This document shows, one piece after another, positions 1-12,000 of a DNA stretch of 64,000 bases. Under the pieces are notes generated by a model that searched no databases, was not told where the DNA came from, and saw only the letters and a list, made by a program, of their open reading frames with translations. The stretch lies in contig NC_088305.1 of the NCBI RefSeq assembly GCF_032854445.1, positions 24,709,400 to 24,773,399 of the forward strand, in the 5' to 3' direction. The stretch comes from Liolophura sinensis. Its lineage: Eukaryota; Mollusca; Polyplacophora; Chitonida; Chitonidae. The first letter of the stretch is position 1, and every line of letters begins with the position of its first letter. A program made the translations under genes and the position numbers.

Positions 1-272
1 CAGATGGCCAGCGTGAAATATTGTTGAGTAAATAAAGTATAAATAAAGCGTAGAGATTGATTGAGTCAGCAAAATAAAGTCACTGCATAAAAGTCACTCT
101 GTAAAACTTAAACTGGGATAAACTGACAGTTTATGTGGGATTATTTTCCAATTAACGTCCTCTGATCACTGCTCCGGTTAAACTCTCCTTCTTCTCCACA
201 AGTCCCATGACTCACTATGTCAATCAGTCAGTCAATTATTCAGTCAGACACTTATGTCTCTAACTGTTTCAG
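1..272 (+). other. intron of SLC40A1-like gene (3' part)
   Basis: This is the tail of an intron whose 5' exon lies outside the window. It ends in a pyrimidine-rich stretch and the acceptor AG at 271-272, directly before the ferroportin exon. Nothing else is recognised in it. Confidence 0.7.
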
Positions 273-1324
273 GATTTGCCTACTCTCAAGGTCTTGCCGA
301 GTACGTCATTGGCTTGTTGATGGCTGCCGGAGCAATCACAGGGATCGCCGGGACTTTCGTGTTCCCAGTTCTAAGACAGCGTATCGGTCTGGAAAGGACA
401 GGACTGGTGGCGTTTGTGGTGTTCATCTCTTGTCTGACTCTCTGTATTGCTTCCATATGGGCACCAGGAAGTCCTTTTGATCCAGCTTTCTCAAAAAGGC
501 AGAATGCAGGCTCATTCAACACTAACTGCACAGGTGGACGAATGTCTGTTAATCTATCGTCAGTTATAGGTCTTGAAACAAGGGGAGGTAACTCTAGTGG
601 TGACGTGAACAGAAGATTGGTGAGAAGAGAGGCTTCCCTGGCTAATACTATGCAGTATTTTGAGCACTTTTCAAATGATTTGGCATTTGATGTGGATGAA
701 ACAGTTTTCCTTTTTCAGCCAGGTATTTTGCGGGAATTATTTTCCATGGACACGTCAGATAATTTCGATTTGGTGTTGCTAGGAGATCAAGGCCACAGCG
801 CGGAGAAAAAACTAATTGTCAGTCGTCGGATTAGGGCTGTGACCAATGGGACATCAGATAGTGTGGGTTATGCTTCAAATTACGGTAACGAGACTTTGGG
901 GAACTGCTCTGAGAATACGCCAGCACAGTCTCACTCCTTCATCTCCATAAGCCTTCTCATGGCAGGAATCGTTAGTGCTAGATTCGGACTGTGGCTGTCG
1001 GATTTGACCATAACACAAGTGTTCCAGGAGAATGTCGCAGAAACTGAACGAGGGGTTGTCGGCGGGGTTCAGAGTTCACTGAACATGCTCATGGATGTCA
1101 TCCGCTATGCCATGGTTGTCATAGCACCCGACCCGGAAACTTACGGAATCCTTATCATCATATCTTTCCTGTCTATTTGTACAGGGGCGTGTTTCTTTGC
1201 TTACTATGTCAAAAAGAAACAGGGCTACTTTTGTGTAGAAAGCTGCCCATGCTCTGGGACCCAAACAGAAAGTGTTAACAGAAAAGAAAGTCCTGCAGAA
1301 AATGCTCCTGTTACTGAGCTTTAG
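273..1324 (+). CDS. SLC40A1: ferroportin (solute carrier 40A1-like), 3'-terminal coding exon
   Basis: Ferroportin is the plasma-membrane Fe(II) exporter of animals. Only the last coding exon is present: it starts after an acceptor AG at 271-272, the first Gly codon being split with the upstream exon, and ends at TAG 1322-1324. The translated piece (about 350 residues) has the family signature GFAYSQGL, then membrane segments including RTGLVAFVVFISCLTLC and APGSPFDP. After a long loop comes the highly conserved block SLLMAGIVSARFGLW, LTITQVFQENVAETERGV, GGVQSSLN and a last hydrophobic helix followed by a cytoplasmic KKK tail. The two cysteines of SCLTLC lie where vertebrate ferroportin has the cysteine important for hepcidin binding; I did not check the exact numbering. 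The loop between PGSP and the SLLMAG helix is about 150 residues, roughly two to three times the vertebrate loop as I recall it, and carries at least six N-x-S/T sequons. Coding is intact to the stop. Confidence 0.92.
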
Positions 1325-2689
1325 CTTATTTGCAGCTTTGTTTTACAGATCTTGAAATGTGTTACAAACCATGATCATATATATGTACTTGAACAAGTGT
1401 AGCAAACTGTGTGTACTCTTTTGCTAAATGTAACATATAGTGTGAAAAAGCCAAACAAAGCATATCTGCACCAAGTGGAGATAACCACGTTTTTAGAAAC
1501 GTTGGGCAGGTTGAAATCTACTTAAATAATTAGAGCACCTTTTGGAGTGGAAACCCAGTGTTCTACATGTTATTTTTGTACTTTATATGAAATTACCAGA
1601 GATCTATACATTATGTCATGACAGATATGAGGTTTTATATTGGTGTTTTATAGGACGAGCTTCTTAATTTTAGGACGGCTTCATAGCCCCATTACAGTTT
1701 TTTGGGATCTTCAGTTTTATATTTACATGTATCAACAAGTTTACTACATTACAGTTTTGACCATTTCCTATTTGAAGATGGGTCCTCATGTTATTTGCAT
1801 TCTGTCCCAGATTTGTTTTTTTGTTATGGACAGTTTAATTGAAATCTGTTTTAACTGTGTCAATTTTCCTTATCGATGGTGTTATATTTTTCTTCTAGAG
1901 GTTATGGTAAAGTACTAACCGTACATTTTGACATTTTAAATATTTATTGGAAGGATAAATGATATGTGTGATGGTGTCTCCCTATTCAAGGATCATATCT
2001 AACTTTTTATTCTTTATACATCAGTGAAATCCCAGTATTTCCTTCACTGATAAAAATGATATCTTCACTATTTAGATATCACTTTTGTTATTACATTTTG
2101 CTATTACACTGCTGGAGACCTTGACCCATGACCCACAGCTGACCTTGCCAGAGCTACTTTTGTACATGCCATCTGCTACATTCGTTTAAATCTTCGTGGA
2201 CTGCATCACAAGGCCGTGCACTTCTGCACAATATGTAGTTTGCCAAAAAAAGAGGTAGAAATTCTTCATGTGCTTAATTTACGTAAATACCTATATTGCA
2301 TTAGCATTAAGCACCTTTGTAGAATGTATAATTACTTACGGACAGTGTTTAAAGCTGTATAAAGGTTCTGTGAGCACGGACGTGAGCGAAATTGCAGCGC
2401 GTATGAATAGAATCAGAAATACGACGAAGATGGCACATTGCTTATTTTTTTCACGGATGCAACAGATAAACTGATACACATGTATATACATGTAGAGAAA
2501 ATGTCAGGATATAAATAATAAATAGAATATTGCACTGTGAAGGTTGAATACTGTAAATAAATATTGTTCTCGTGAAAGGTAGAAATGATAACCCATGAGA
2601 CGCAAATCACTTGAACCTCTCACTTGAAAAATATTTATGGTATTCAACCTTCACTGTGCAATATCCTCTGTGTCTCTGGAAAGGCAAAT
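1325..2689 (+). other. probable 3' UTR and downstream region of SLC40A1
   Basis: AT-rich non-coding DNA follows the ferroportin stop. Possible polyadenylation signals AATAAA occur at about 2517-2522 and 2556-2561; which one is used cannot be told from sequence. No other gene is seen. Confidence 0.4.
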
Positions 2690-3245
2690 AGCACTGATGT
2701 CGGTAAAGTACGCATGTATGTAGGTCAGCCTCATGTAAAGGTGTCCGCTGGAGTGATGTAATTCAAATCTTTGTACATGTTGAAGTGACCGAACTGTTAA
2801 GACAGGTGTAGGTGCCAACGTTGAAGGAGACTTCACTGAAGTGTAGGTGACAGCTAAAGTTTAGATTGCTGTTAGAGTTAGCTTGATTGACTTAGCCCAC
2901 ATGTAGGTGCAAGTTCAAATGACTTTACCCAAGTTTAGGTGCCAGCTTGATTGACTTAACGCACATGTAGGTGCCAACTCAAGTGACTCTACTGAAGTGT
3001 GTGTGCCAGCGGAAGTGACTGAACTGAAGTGTAAATGCCAGCTCAAGTGACTTTACTCAAGTTTAAATGCCAGCTTGATTGACTTAACCCAAGTGTAGGT
3101 GTAAGCTCGACTGAATTTACTGAAGTGTAAATGCCAGCTCAAGTGACTTTACTCAAGTTTAAATGCCAGCTTGATTGACTTAACCCAAGTGTAGGTGTAA
3201 GCTCGACTGAATTTACTGAAGTGTAGGTGGCAGCACAAGTGACTT
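2690..3245 (+). repeat. minisatellite, 32-bp unit with 96-bp higher-order copy
   Basis: Degenerate units of the type GCCAGCTCAAGTGACTTTAC / CAAGTTTAAAT repeat about every 32 bp. The block 3025-3120 is followed directly by an identical 96-bp copy at 3121-3216 (three units), so the last duplication is recent. Confidence 0.85.
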
Positions 3246-6200
3246 CACCCAAATACGGCCGCGGTCCAGGTGACTTGACTATTATTTGTAAGGTGTACAT
3301 TTTCAAGGATATGTTTGATTAGAGGTAAGGTCTAACCTGAGATCTCAGTTATCTATGCTCCGAGTGCATCAGTGGGAGTACTTTTGTTTCCGTTACAGGT
3401 TGACTTGGACGAAAAGGCTAGATCTTTCTTTTCACTACACGATCTAACATACATTTCATAAGGGATTTATCTGTAGTTCTGTAATGACCCTGATATCATT
3501 CCACTGTTCATCTATGTTATTAACAAGATTTGTTATACCATGGAAATAACAACTATCTAGTTATACCTACATGTATGTATATGTAGCCTAGAACTACATG
3601 TACTGTGTAATCTGCCCCAAATGTTGTTTGTAGGTTGTCTCATGTTGTAAAAACTGACGTCAAGGGGAAGAAAACAATCATATTATAAATTCATGATCAC
3701 TTGATTCTAACTTAAATCCTTTTCCTGGCATTGTGATGTGCAATTATCGGTTTGTTCGAGAATTTACATACTGTTTTCACTTTTTCTTAAGAAAAAAATT
3801 CCTTTGTTTTAACACAGTACCACAGAGATTGCATTGTGTATGCTAAGAATCAGACTGCTTTCCGTCCGCGCAATTGAGTTTGATTCTGTTTCAAAACAGC
3901 GCACATGTCCTGTTATCCCATATCCTCCATTAGCTGTTCAAATGTGCAGCCAGTATGACAATTGTACAACGTTAATGTAGGTTTCTTGTTGCACTTTCTG
4001 CTTAAGAGCTCGCTGACCGAAGAGAGTGTTCTGAAGCCCGGACCAGTGCAAGTCTGTCTGCTTCCAAGTGCCCGCCCACTTGACAGCTGCATTTGTCCAT
4101 TAGAAGCGGCTTTCACGAAGAGATTACGGCGTCCAACCAATCACATGCGTCGGTACAAAAGTGGGTGGGATCTTACTCCTCTGAGAATCTTTATTCGTTA
4201 AGTATACATGACATTGTTTGAGTAGAGTGACGGAAGCTAACGTAGATGAAGGCCACTCATTTGCAAGGTAGAAATTATCAGGCGCAGGGCGGTGATTTTT
4301 TCTGGCAACAACCTGATTTCCTTCAGCCATAAATCTTACCGCCCTTAGACACAATAAAAAGTCCTGACAATTCTTTTCTCTCAAGCTTGGTAAGTTATTC
4401 ATTATTCATTTATTTAAGTAGACCTCTGCGATAAAATCGACGGAATCTGAGTGCTTCCTAAGTTTTGGGACCAAAATTGTTTGATAGAGGATGATATAGC
4501 CCACTATTTCTTCCATGATGATTGATCGGTCCAAGTTTTTACACGAATACCCTATATATTTATATTATAATGTCTCCATAGGCTTTTTTGTATTTTGTGA
4601 GATGTATATTTAAAGTGTTATCTTCATGATGGTCATTTGATCCACTGAATGGTTTTTGCATCGAACTTGTTTTTACTTGTCTATTGGTGAGAATCGCCAG
4701 ATTCCTATTATAGAGGCATGAAAAAATGTGGAGAAATTGCCAGTCGTAGGTTCACCCAAGTACAACGTGTCAGTGCCCTTCAACCAAATAGGCCGTGTGT
4801 TATGGTCATATATTAGCTTCCTTTCGTGATGTTTACTTCTTCGTTTTGTTGTGATTTATATGTTGTGATTATGCATTGAATAAAATTTTTAATGATGTTT
4901 GAAGTAGTGCTTTCATTTATTATTCGTTTAGTTTTGTGTTATCGAAGGTTATCGAATACGTTTGTGCTATTTTGAGGATCGTGACGGTAAATGTCACATA
5001 CCAGTCGGTACCTTGGTTGCCTGTGATACCTTACTGGTATGTAGCGAAAAGGTTTACACCATGTAAGGCAGCCTACGTTCATGTCTTTGACAGCCCCTAA
5101 TAATATTTAGCCCTGCTTTACGACAATCGAGCGCTTTGTTAGTGAAATGGTGAAAATAAAGAATGTGGAAGTTATCAGGCGACGAGTGTGCCAGTTGACC
5201 TTGATCCCAGTGCTACATATAGAGGGGTGCAGGCGTGAATGCGCTTAAAAATTAAATGATACGCTTCTAAAATTAAAACAGAGCGTACTGAATACGCATG
5301 AAGAATTGTGTGTATGCCTATATTCCCGAAAGCTGTAGCGTACATGCGACATTTAAAGCAGTCCTGTCAAAATCGAAAGTAGACCTCCTAAGTAATTTTC
5401 GTGCGCGACGCTCTCCACGACGCGTTAGTTTTCAGAAACTGAAAGGTGCGCTTAAGGCTCATGTACCACTACCCGTAGTTGAGAAGAATGACGACTGTGA
5501 TATTTGTGTTTGTGACATTCTCTAGTGTTTACCATGAAAGATGTAGGAAAGGTTAAAAAAAAATGGTCATTTACGTTACTATGCAGCAGGTTCTGCTACT
5601 GTACTGAATTAAATCCTCCGAATATCGCCCTCAATGGATAATTTTTATTCTACACGGATCGTCAGTTGTTTGTGCTGTGTTAAAGTGTCATGGAGGGTTC
5701 AGTTTTCAACGTATGTTTGTGTCGGGGGATTTCAGAGGAGAGAAGCTAATGAAATGAAACACAACGATCGCGAGAACTGCTAGTGTTCATAATCACTTTA
5801 GATTTATACTATGTATATTGCCAATAAATAAAGCACAAATAATAGTTTTTTGTCTTCTAATGCAGTCCTACATTTGGATTTAGCATGACATGCGTATCCT
5901 GTTTTGATCGTGTATACAGAAATGATTCGACAGGTAAAAAACAAATTACCATTCGCATTAGGCAAGCTACCATTGAATGAAATAATACTGCAACCTCTGC
6001 TATCAACACAAAATGAAATGGTAAAGTTGTCAGTGAGTGAGTTATTGGAATAAAACCAGTAGGCCTACAGGTTGAGGTGTAAAAAATAAATGTAGGCCTA
6101 TGAGCGTCATTCAGATTCATTCCTCGTGAGGAAGAGCTGAAATAATTAATTTATTCTAGAATGTTATAACAAGTCGTAATATATATACTTGTAGTCCTAT

Positions 6201-7779
6201 ATGTAACTACAAAAATCTCTGTACCTGTAGGTCTATGTAGGCCTATATACCTGTATCACATGTATTTCTCGACCCCCTTCACTCAATCAACTTTATACTC
6301 TCCAGGTGTATCGTTGGGGACCCAAAAGAGTATAGTGTTGAGAATTTTCAAACAATGTGTACTGCGGTAGGCTTACCTAGTCTCTTTGAAAAGTAGGGAG
6401 TAGCTTACTAACCCTGAAAATTATCTGCAGCACTGCTTGACTCGTTGGATTACTACTCAGTAGTTGATCTTCCTAATTGCGTGAATGGCAACAAACTTTT
6501 TATACAGAGTTTTTCATGGTCCGTTGAAGAAGTTATCTGTTAAATTGTGGAATGAGCTGTTAATTACGTTTGCTATATGTGATCAACATTTGGATATAAT
6601 ACTGAAAAGTTCGAAAAAAGGTTGACAGATTGTAGACTTATTTTATGTATCCTTGCCATATTTGTAGTGTTGAGATACAACTAGACAATGTAAGGACCAA
6701 CACATGTATTGCGATATGTTGCCTTGGCCTGTTGCTACATACGGCTGTGGTACAAATAATAAATATTTTCATGTTCACACTATTACCGGACAAATAGAAA
6801 TTGTAACGACTTAGTTACAAAGAAAAATTCGGGAAATGTTTACAATCTTACAGGATATCATAATATGAAGTTCTGGTACAAGTTCTGGCATTCTCTTTAA
6901 AGTCATGTCATCATGAGGTGGAGCCGGGTCCTATGTAGGGGGAGAAGACCAATGAATTGTACAGGAAGACAATTGGTCGTTATTACAAGAAAATTTAAAT
7001 GGAAGAAGAGCAGTACACCCATTTCACAGCCCTCGGGCTCTAGTTATATTCTTGCTTACATCATTTTTTCCCCCTTACTGTTTAAAGTTAGAAAAAGAGC
7101 AATAGACCCATTCACAGTTTTGATGATAAAATCTGTTGGAATATTTAGAAATGATTTTCACATTGAAAGTTTTGATTGTGTCATGCGATGGGTCAGTTAC
7201 GCTGGCTTCTGGTCACTGGGCACAGGATCACATGGTGTACATATATAATCAGATGGAGACGTTTTCCACATGGACTACACACATCTGAATGATGAACGAC
7301 GAGATTCACTCTTCGTGTAAACTGGAGTAAAATTACGTTGGCACAGGTGTGAAAAAATTTATTAACGTTGTTATTTATCACTTTATATCGCCTGAGTATA
7401 TAGGCTTGCGGCCTTTAACACCGATCAGATAGATAATTTACCGTCCGAAGAGGTGGACAAAGTGTATACCTATTTAATTCAGCAAACACACTGTTAGGCT
7501 CTGTAGTGAAATAAACACACAACAAATTCGTGCCAATCGACCATCACGGACATAAGTATAGTGGAAATCATGTTGAAATCGGAGAGAAACACGTCACTTA
7601 GCAAAATAAGATCCGAGATCGTCTGATACAAAGCCGCATCAAGACACGGTGTACAATGGTGGGGAGTTCATATTTCACCATGAATAGATAAGGGGGCAAA
7701 ATTTGAAAATGCCATGGTAATTGTGTCAAACAGAAGAGGTACGCCATTTGAACTTTTCAAACAATGGTTATTACTGTCT
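3246..7779. other. intergenic DNA
   Basis: About 4.5 kb between ferroportin and KLHL10. Short open frames such as 5298-5525 and 6913-7248 show no recognisable domain and no splice context. A small imperfect hairpin with CATACCAGT / ACTGGTATG arms lies near 4998-5042. Nothing else is supported. Confidence 0.5.
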
Positions 7780-8129
7780 ATTGTGACGTTGCGTAACAAG
7801 GAATGCGATCAGCGAAAATGACGCCATGAACGTCACTATATACAGCCAAGACGTCGTGTGTCAAGAAGGCGTGTCCATGCACGCGCGCCCGCTATATACG
7901 ACCTCGGTTTCCAACGTCAACTCATTGTCACGTAAGGCCAATGGCCGCGTGTATCGTCGAATCACAGAAGCGCTTGATTGTTACGTTTTACGTCAAGTGA
8001 CGTCAGCGTATTGTTTCTGGGGAAGCAGAGAATACGCTTGTGCCAAAAGGAGAAGGGAAAGACTTGAAACAAGTCTTACGGTGTATCCGTGGGGATAAAA
8101 CTGGCTTTATATCGCAAAGAGGATTAATT
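7780..8129 (+). promoter_or_regulatory. putative KLHL10 promoter / 5' UTR with CRE cluster
   Basis: A perfect palindromic cAMP response element TGACGTCA sits at 7998-8005, 125 bp before the start codon. Several half-sites (TGACG or CGTCA, for example near 7782, 7819, 7831 and 7991) lie in the same 230 bp. TATATA-like sequences occur at about 7837 and 7893. Local CpG content is higher than in the flanks. In mouse, Klhl10 is spermatid-specific and CREM drives many spermatid genes. That this element acts the same way here is inference. Confidence 0.45.
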
Positions 8130-9093
8130 ATGGAGTTTAAAGATGAGGCGGAAGCGAACCCTGTACAGAAGAGGCTGAGCGTACAGACTTGTAATGTTCT
8201 TACAGAGCTCAGACAGACTGGACAGCTCTGTGACGCCGTACTCAAGGTTGACAACGAAAATTTCATGGTCCATAGAGCCATCATGTCGGCTTGCAGCCCT
8301 TACTTTAGAGCTCTCTTCACCAACGACATGTTCGGTGCAGACAAGAGAGAGGTGATTATCCCAGGTGTGTCTCCTGAAATCATGAAGATCATCATAGACT
8401 ACGCCTACACCAGGGAGGCGCCCATCGGCGGGGACAATGTTGAGAAGCTCCTGCCGGCGGCCGACCAGTTCCACGTTATGGGTCTCGTCAAGGCCTGTTC
8501 CGACTATCTCATCAACCAGCTCTCTCCGGAGAATTGCGTTGGGATTCGATCCTTCTCCAAAGCTTACTTCTGTCACACACTCGAGAGGACGGCCCATAAA
8601 TTCCTGATGTACAACTTCCAGGAGGTCTTCACCAGCAGCAATGAGTACCTCCAACTGACTATCGACGAGCTCGAAGACATCCTGAGCTCTGATGATCTCA
8701 ATGTGCGTAACGAAGAACTTGTGTTCGAGGCAGCTCTTCGATGGATCGATTATGATCCGGAGAGGCGCAAACACAACATGGCGCGACTCCTGCGGACCAT
8801 CCGACTCGGGCTGCTGTCCACGCAGTTCTTCGTAGAGACTGTCAAATCTCACAACTACGTCAAGGACAACGAGAACTGCAAGCCGCTCGTCATCGAGACA
8901 CTGAAGTTTCTGTACGACCTGGACATGGATGAAGAGAAGGAGGTGGACATGTCTAACCCATTGTCTCGACCACGCGTGCCTCACGAGATCCTGTTCGTCG
9001 TGGGAGGATGGAGTGGTGGCAGTCCCACAAATGTCGTCGAGACGTACGACACCCGCGCCGACAGATGGGTGGTCTGCGATGCAGTTGACACAG
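8130..9093 (+). CDS. KLHL10: KLHL10 exon 1: BTB, BACK and start of kelch domain
   Basis: The start codon is ATG 8130 (MEFKDEAEANPVQKR); no earlier in-frame ATG exists in this exon. The BTB domain covers roughly residues 25-135, with LCDAVLKV, HRAIMSACSPYFRALF, and ISPEIM-like VSPEIMKIIIDYAYT. The BACK domain covers roughly residues 140-245, with NCVGIRSFSKAYFC, DDLNVRNEELVFEAALRWI and LLRTIRLGLL. The linker PLSRPRVPHEILFVVGGWSGG opens the first kelch repeat. The exon ends ACA-G with donor GTCAGT at 9094. Reading past the donor gives only intron sequence, so the longer open frame to 9221 is not coding. Confidence 0.95.
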
Positions 9094-12000
9094 GTCAGTG
9101 GCTCTATTTTTCCTTGTGTATGTTATTCATATTTTCATTCATATCTAAAGCTGTTCACACACTTGTTCATCCGTTGCTGCCCGTATGTACTCGTTCATTA
9201 GCTTATTTGAGTGGCATTTAGAAGTTGGGATGGAAATACACCAAGAAATTGTGTATCCATAAGAATGACTTATCCAGTGTACTCGTTCATTCCTAATCTC
9301 TGTACGAATGTTAACTCACTATTTGATATACTTAAATATATATATTCCTTCATTATTTGCCGTTCGTATATTCATTATTTCCTTCCTGTTTATATACCTG
9401 TTTATATACAGGTATATGTTTGTGTTCACATTCATTCCCTTTGCACAAATATTCATTCTTCCCTTGATGTCCTATAGATATTCATTCATCCCATGATGTC
9501 CTATAGATATCCATTCATCCCATGATGTCCTATAGATATTCATTCATCCCTTGATGTCCTATAGATATTCATTCATCCCTTGATGTCCTATAGATATACA
9601 TTCATCCCATGATGTCCTATAGATATTCTTTCATCCCTTGATGTCCTATAGATATACATTCATCCCATGATGTCCTATAGATATTCATTCATCCCATGAT
9701 GTCCTATAGATATTCATTCTTCCCATGATGTCCTATAGATATACATTCATCCCATGATGTCCTATAGATATACATTCATCCCTTGATGTCCTATAGATAT
9801 TCATTCATCCCTTGATGTCCTATAGATATTCATTCATCCCTTGATGTCCTATAGATATACATTCATTCTTCGCTGTTCGTATATTCCTTAATTCCTGTTG
9901 CTGTTTATATACACCTATATTCATTCATTCTTTGCTCTTATAGTGTGTTCTCACTTATTCATGTTGCACAAAGATTCATTCATTCCTCCCTGTTCATATA
10001 CACGTATGTTCAGTGATTCATTCTTCGATGTTAGTGTGTTGAAATCTATTCCTCCCTGTTCATATTCAGATATGTTCAGTGATTCATTCTTCGATGTTAG
10101 TGTGTTTAAATCCATTCCTCCCTGTTCATATACAGGTATGTTCAGTGATTCATTCTTCGATGTTAGTGTGTTTAAATCCATTCCTCTCTGTTCATATTCA
10201 GATATGTTCAGTGATTCATTCTTCGATGTTAGTGTGTTTAAATCCATTCCTCCCTGTTCATATACAGGTATGTTCAGTGATTCATTCTTCGATGTTAGTG
10301 TGTTTAAATCCATTCCTCTCTGTTCATATACACGTATGTTCAGTGATTCATTCTTCGATGTTAGTGTGTTTAAATCCATTCCTCCCTGTTCATATACAGG
10401 TATGTTCAGTGATTCATTCTTCGATGTTAGTGTGTTTAAATCCATTCCTCCCTGTTCATAGATATGAAATCATTCCATCTTTGCTGTTCATATATTTGTT
10501 CTTCCTTAAAGGAAAAGACAATTAAACTATTCGTTAGCATTATTTTATATTACATTTTCTTTGTTATTTTCTGAAAACGGAGACTTTTTTATTGTTTGAT
10601 TTGCGGTGATAAAACATATTTTCTTATTCATACATGCATTTTTGTTTTTGAGACATATTACCCTATGTATCATATCAAATTACCTTTCTTTTCCCTTACC
10701 TAAAGTTGTTCATTTGGTGAAATGTATGTATGTCTCTCATCATTCAAGCCTTAACGTGGGACATATTGAAAGGTTTTAGACTGATTTCAGGCCTAAGTAA
10801 GTCGTTGTGTCGGGTCGGTCTTTTTTGAACATATTTTTGAAGATGGATTCATAAAATTTAATAATAATTGCTGAATAAGAGTATTTGAATAATTTCACAG
10901 GCTACATCTGAATGCAAATAATTTTCTTCGCTTTTATAGTTGATTGTAGAGGCTCACCGTGGCCAGCAGTGGTCAACGTGCCAGCGCGGCGCAATGACCC
11001 AGGAACCTCTGACCAATGCGGTCTCTGTGCTCATGCTGGCTTCCTCTCTGGCCGTTCATGGGAAGTCCTGTCAGCAACATGCGGTTGATCGTGGGTTTCC
11101 TCCGGGATCCACCCGGTTTCCTTCTACCACAATGCTGGCCACCGTCGCATAAGAGAAATATTCTTGAGCACGGCTTAAACACCAATATAATAAATAAATA
11201 AATAAATAACTGACTGCAATTAAGGTTTTTACGGTTTTTACCCTATTTAATATTAAGTGCCAAAACCTTTGGTATTTATCCCTGTCCGCCAAACCAAGTT
11301 GTGTCGGTGTGATAATGTAATTGTAATTAAATATTTAATAAAAGGCAAAGACATCACATGCTCAGTATATATCAGAGAAAAAGCCACCCAAAAAGTAGTT
11401 CGTTTTATTTATTTATGTTTAAAAAACCATTTGAAACATTGAATTCTATGTGGTTTTGTTTTCTAGGCATATTGTAATCTGTGACGTCTCACTAATTTGA
11501 CGACTGTAGGACTTTTGTATTCAAATTGCTTTTAAATAATACAAAGCTATGGATATTATTACAGATTCGGAACTGACCTTGAAACAAACAATTTCAAGTC
11601 AAAAACGGATGTGATTTGATCGATCTCCGTTGGCTCCTATAACCAACTACCTACTGTTATTAGAAGCGGGCACTTTACTCCCTCGGAAGACAAATGAAAA
11701 TATATCTAACCATTTTCCTGGACAATGTTAAATAGTCTTTCACCTGACATATACGTTGTTCTCGTATTTCCTTTCCCTTGAAGCAAAACTGAACAATCTA
11801 TTCTGTCATAACAGGGCCGCGCGCTTATCACGGCACGGCAACGATGAACAGAAGAATTTACGTCATCGGCGGATTTGACGGCATGGACTACTTCAACAGT
11901 TGCCGGTGTTTTGATCCCGCCTCCAAAGAATGGTCCGAAGTGGCACCCATGAACGCCAGGCGGTTAGTCCTCTTATTTACGTATTTGGTTTCTAAACGCG

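Larger units (their letters stand above)
9094..11814 (+). other. KLHL10 intron 1
   Basis: The 2.7-kb intron contains two unrelated minisatellites (29-bp and 66-bp units) and one full-length SINE. The remainder is AT-rich with no other feature seen. Confidence 0.85.

Noticed and set aside
5298..5525. 75-residue open frame
   Set aside because: No recognisable domain, isolated, and of a length expected by chance.
8124..8984. Long open frame (286 residues) on the - strand
   Set aside because: It lies exactly opposite KLHL10 exon 1, whose BTB and BACK domains are unmistakable. The antisense frame has no domain and reflects codon bias.
9456..9868. CRISPR-like regular repeats
   Set aside because: The 29-bp units are contiguous with no unique spacers, in an animal intron.
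9898..10525. Several long open frames on both strands with repeated peptides
   Set aside because: They follow a 66-bp tandem repeat; any stop-free frame repeats automatically because 66 is a multiple of three. No start context, domain or splice evidence.
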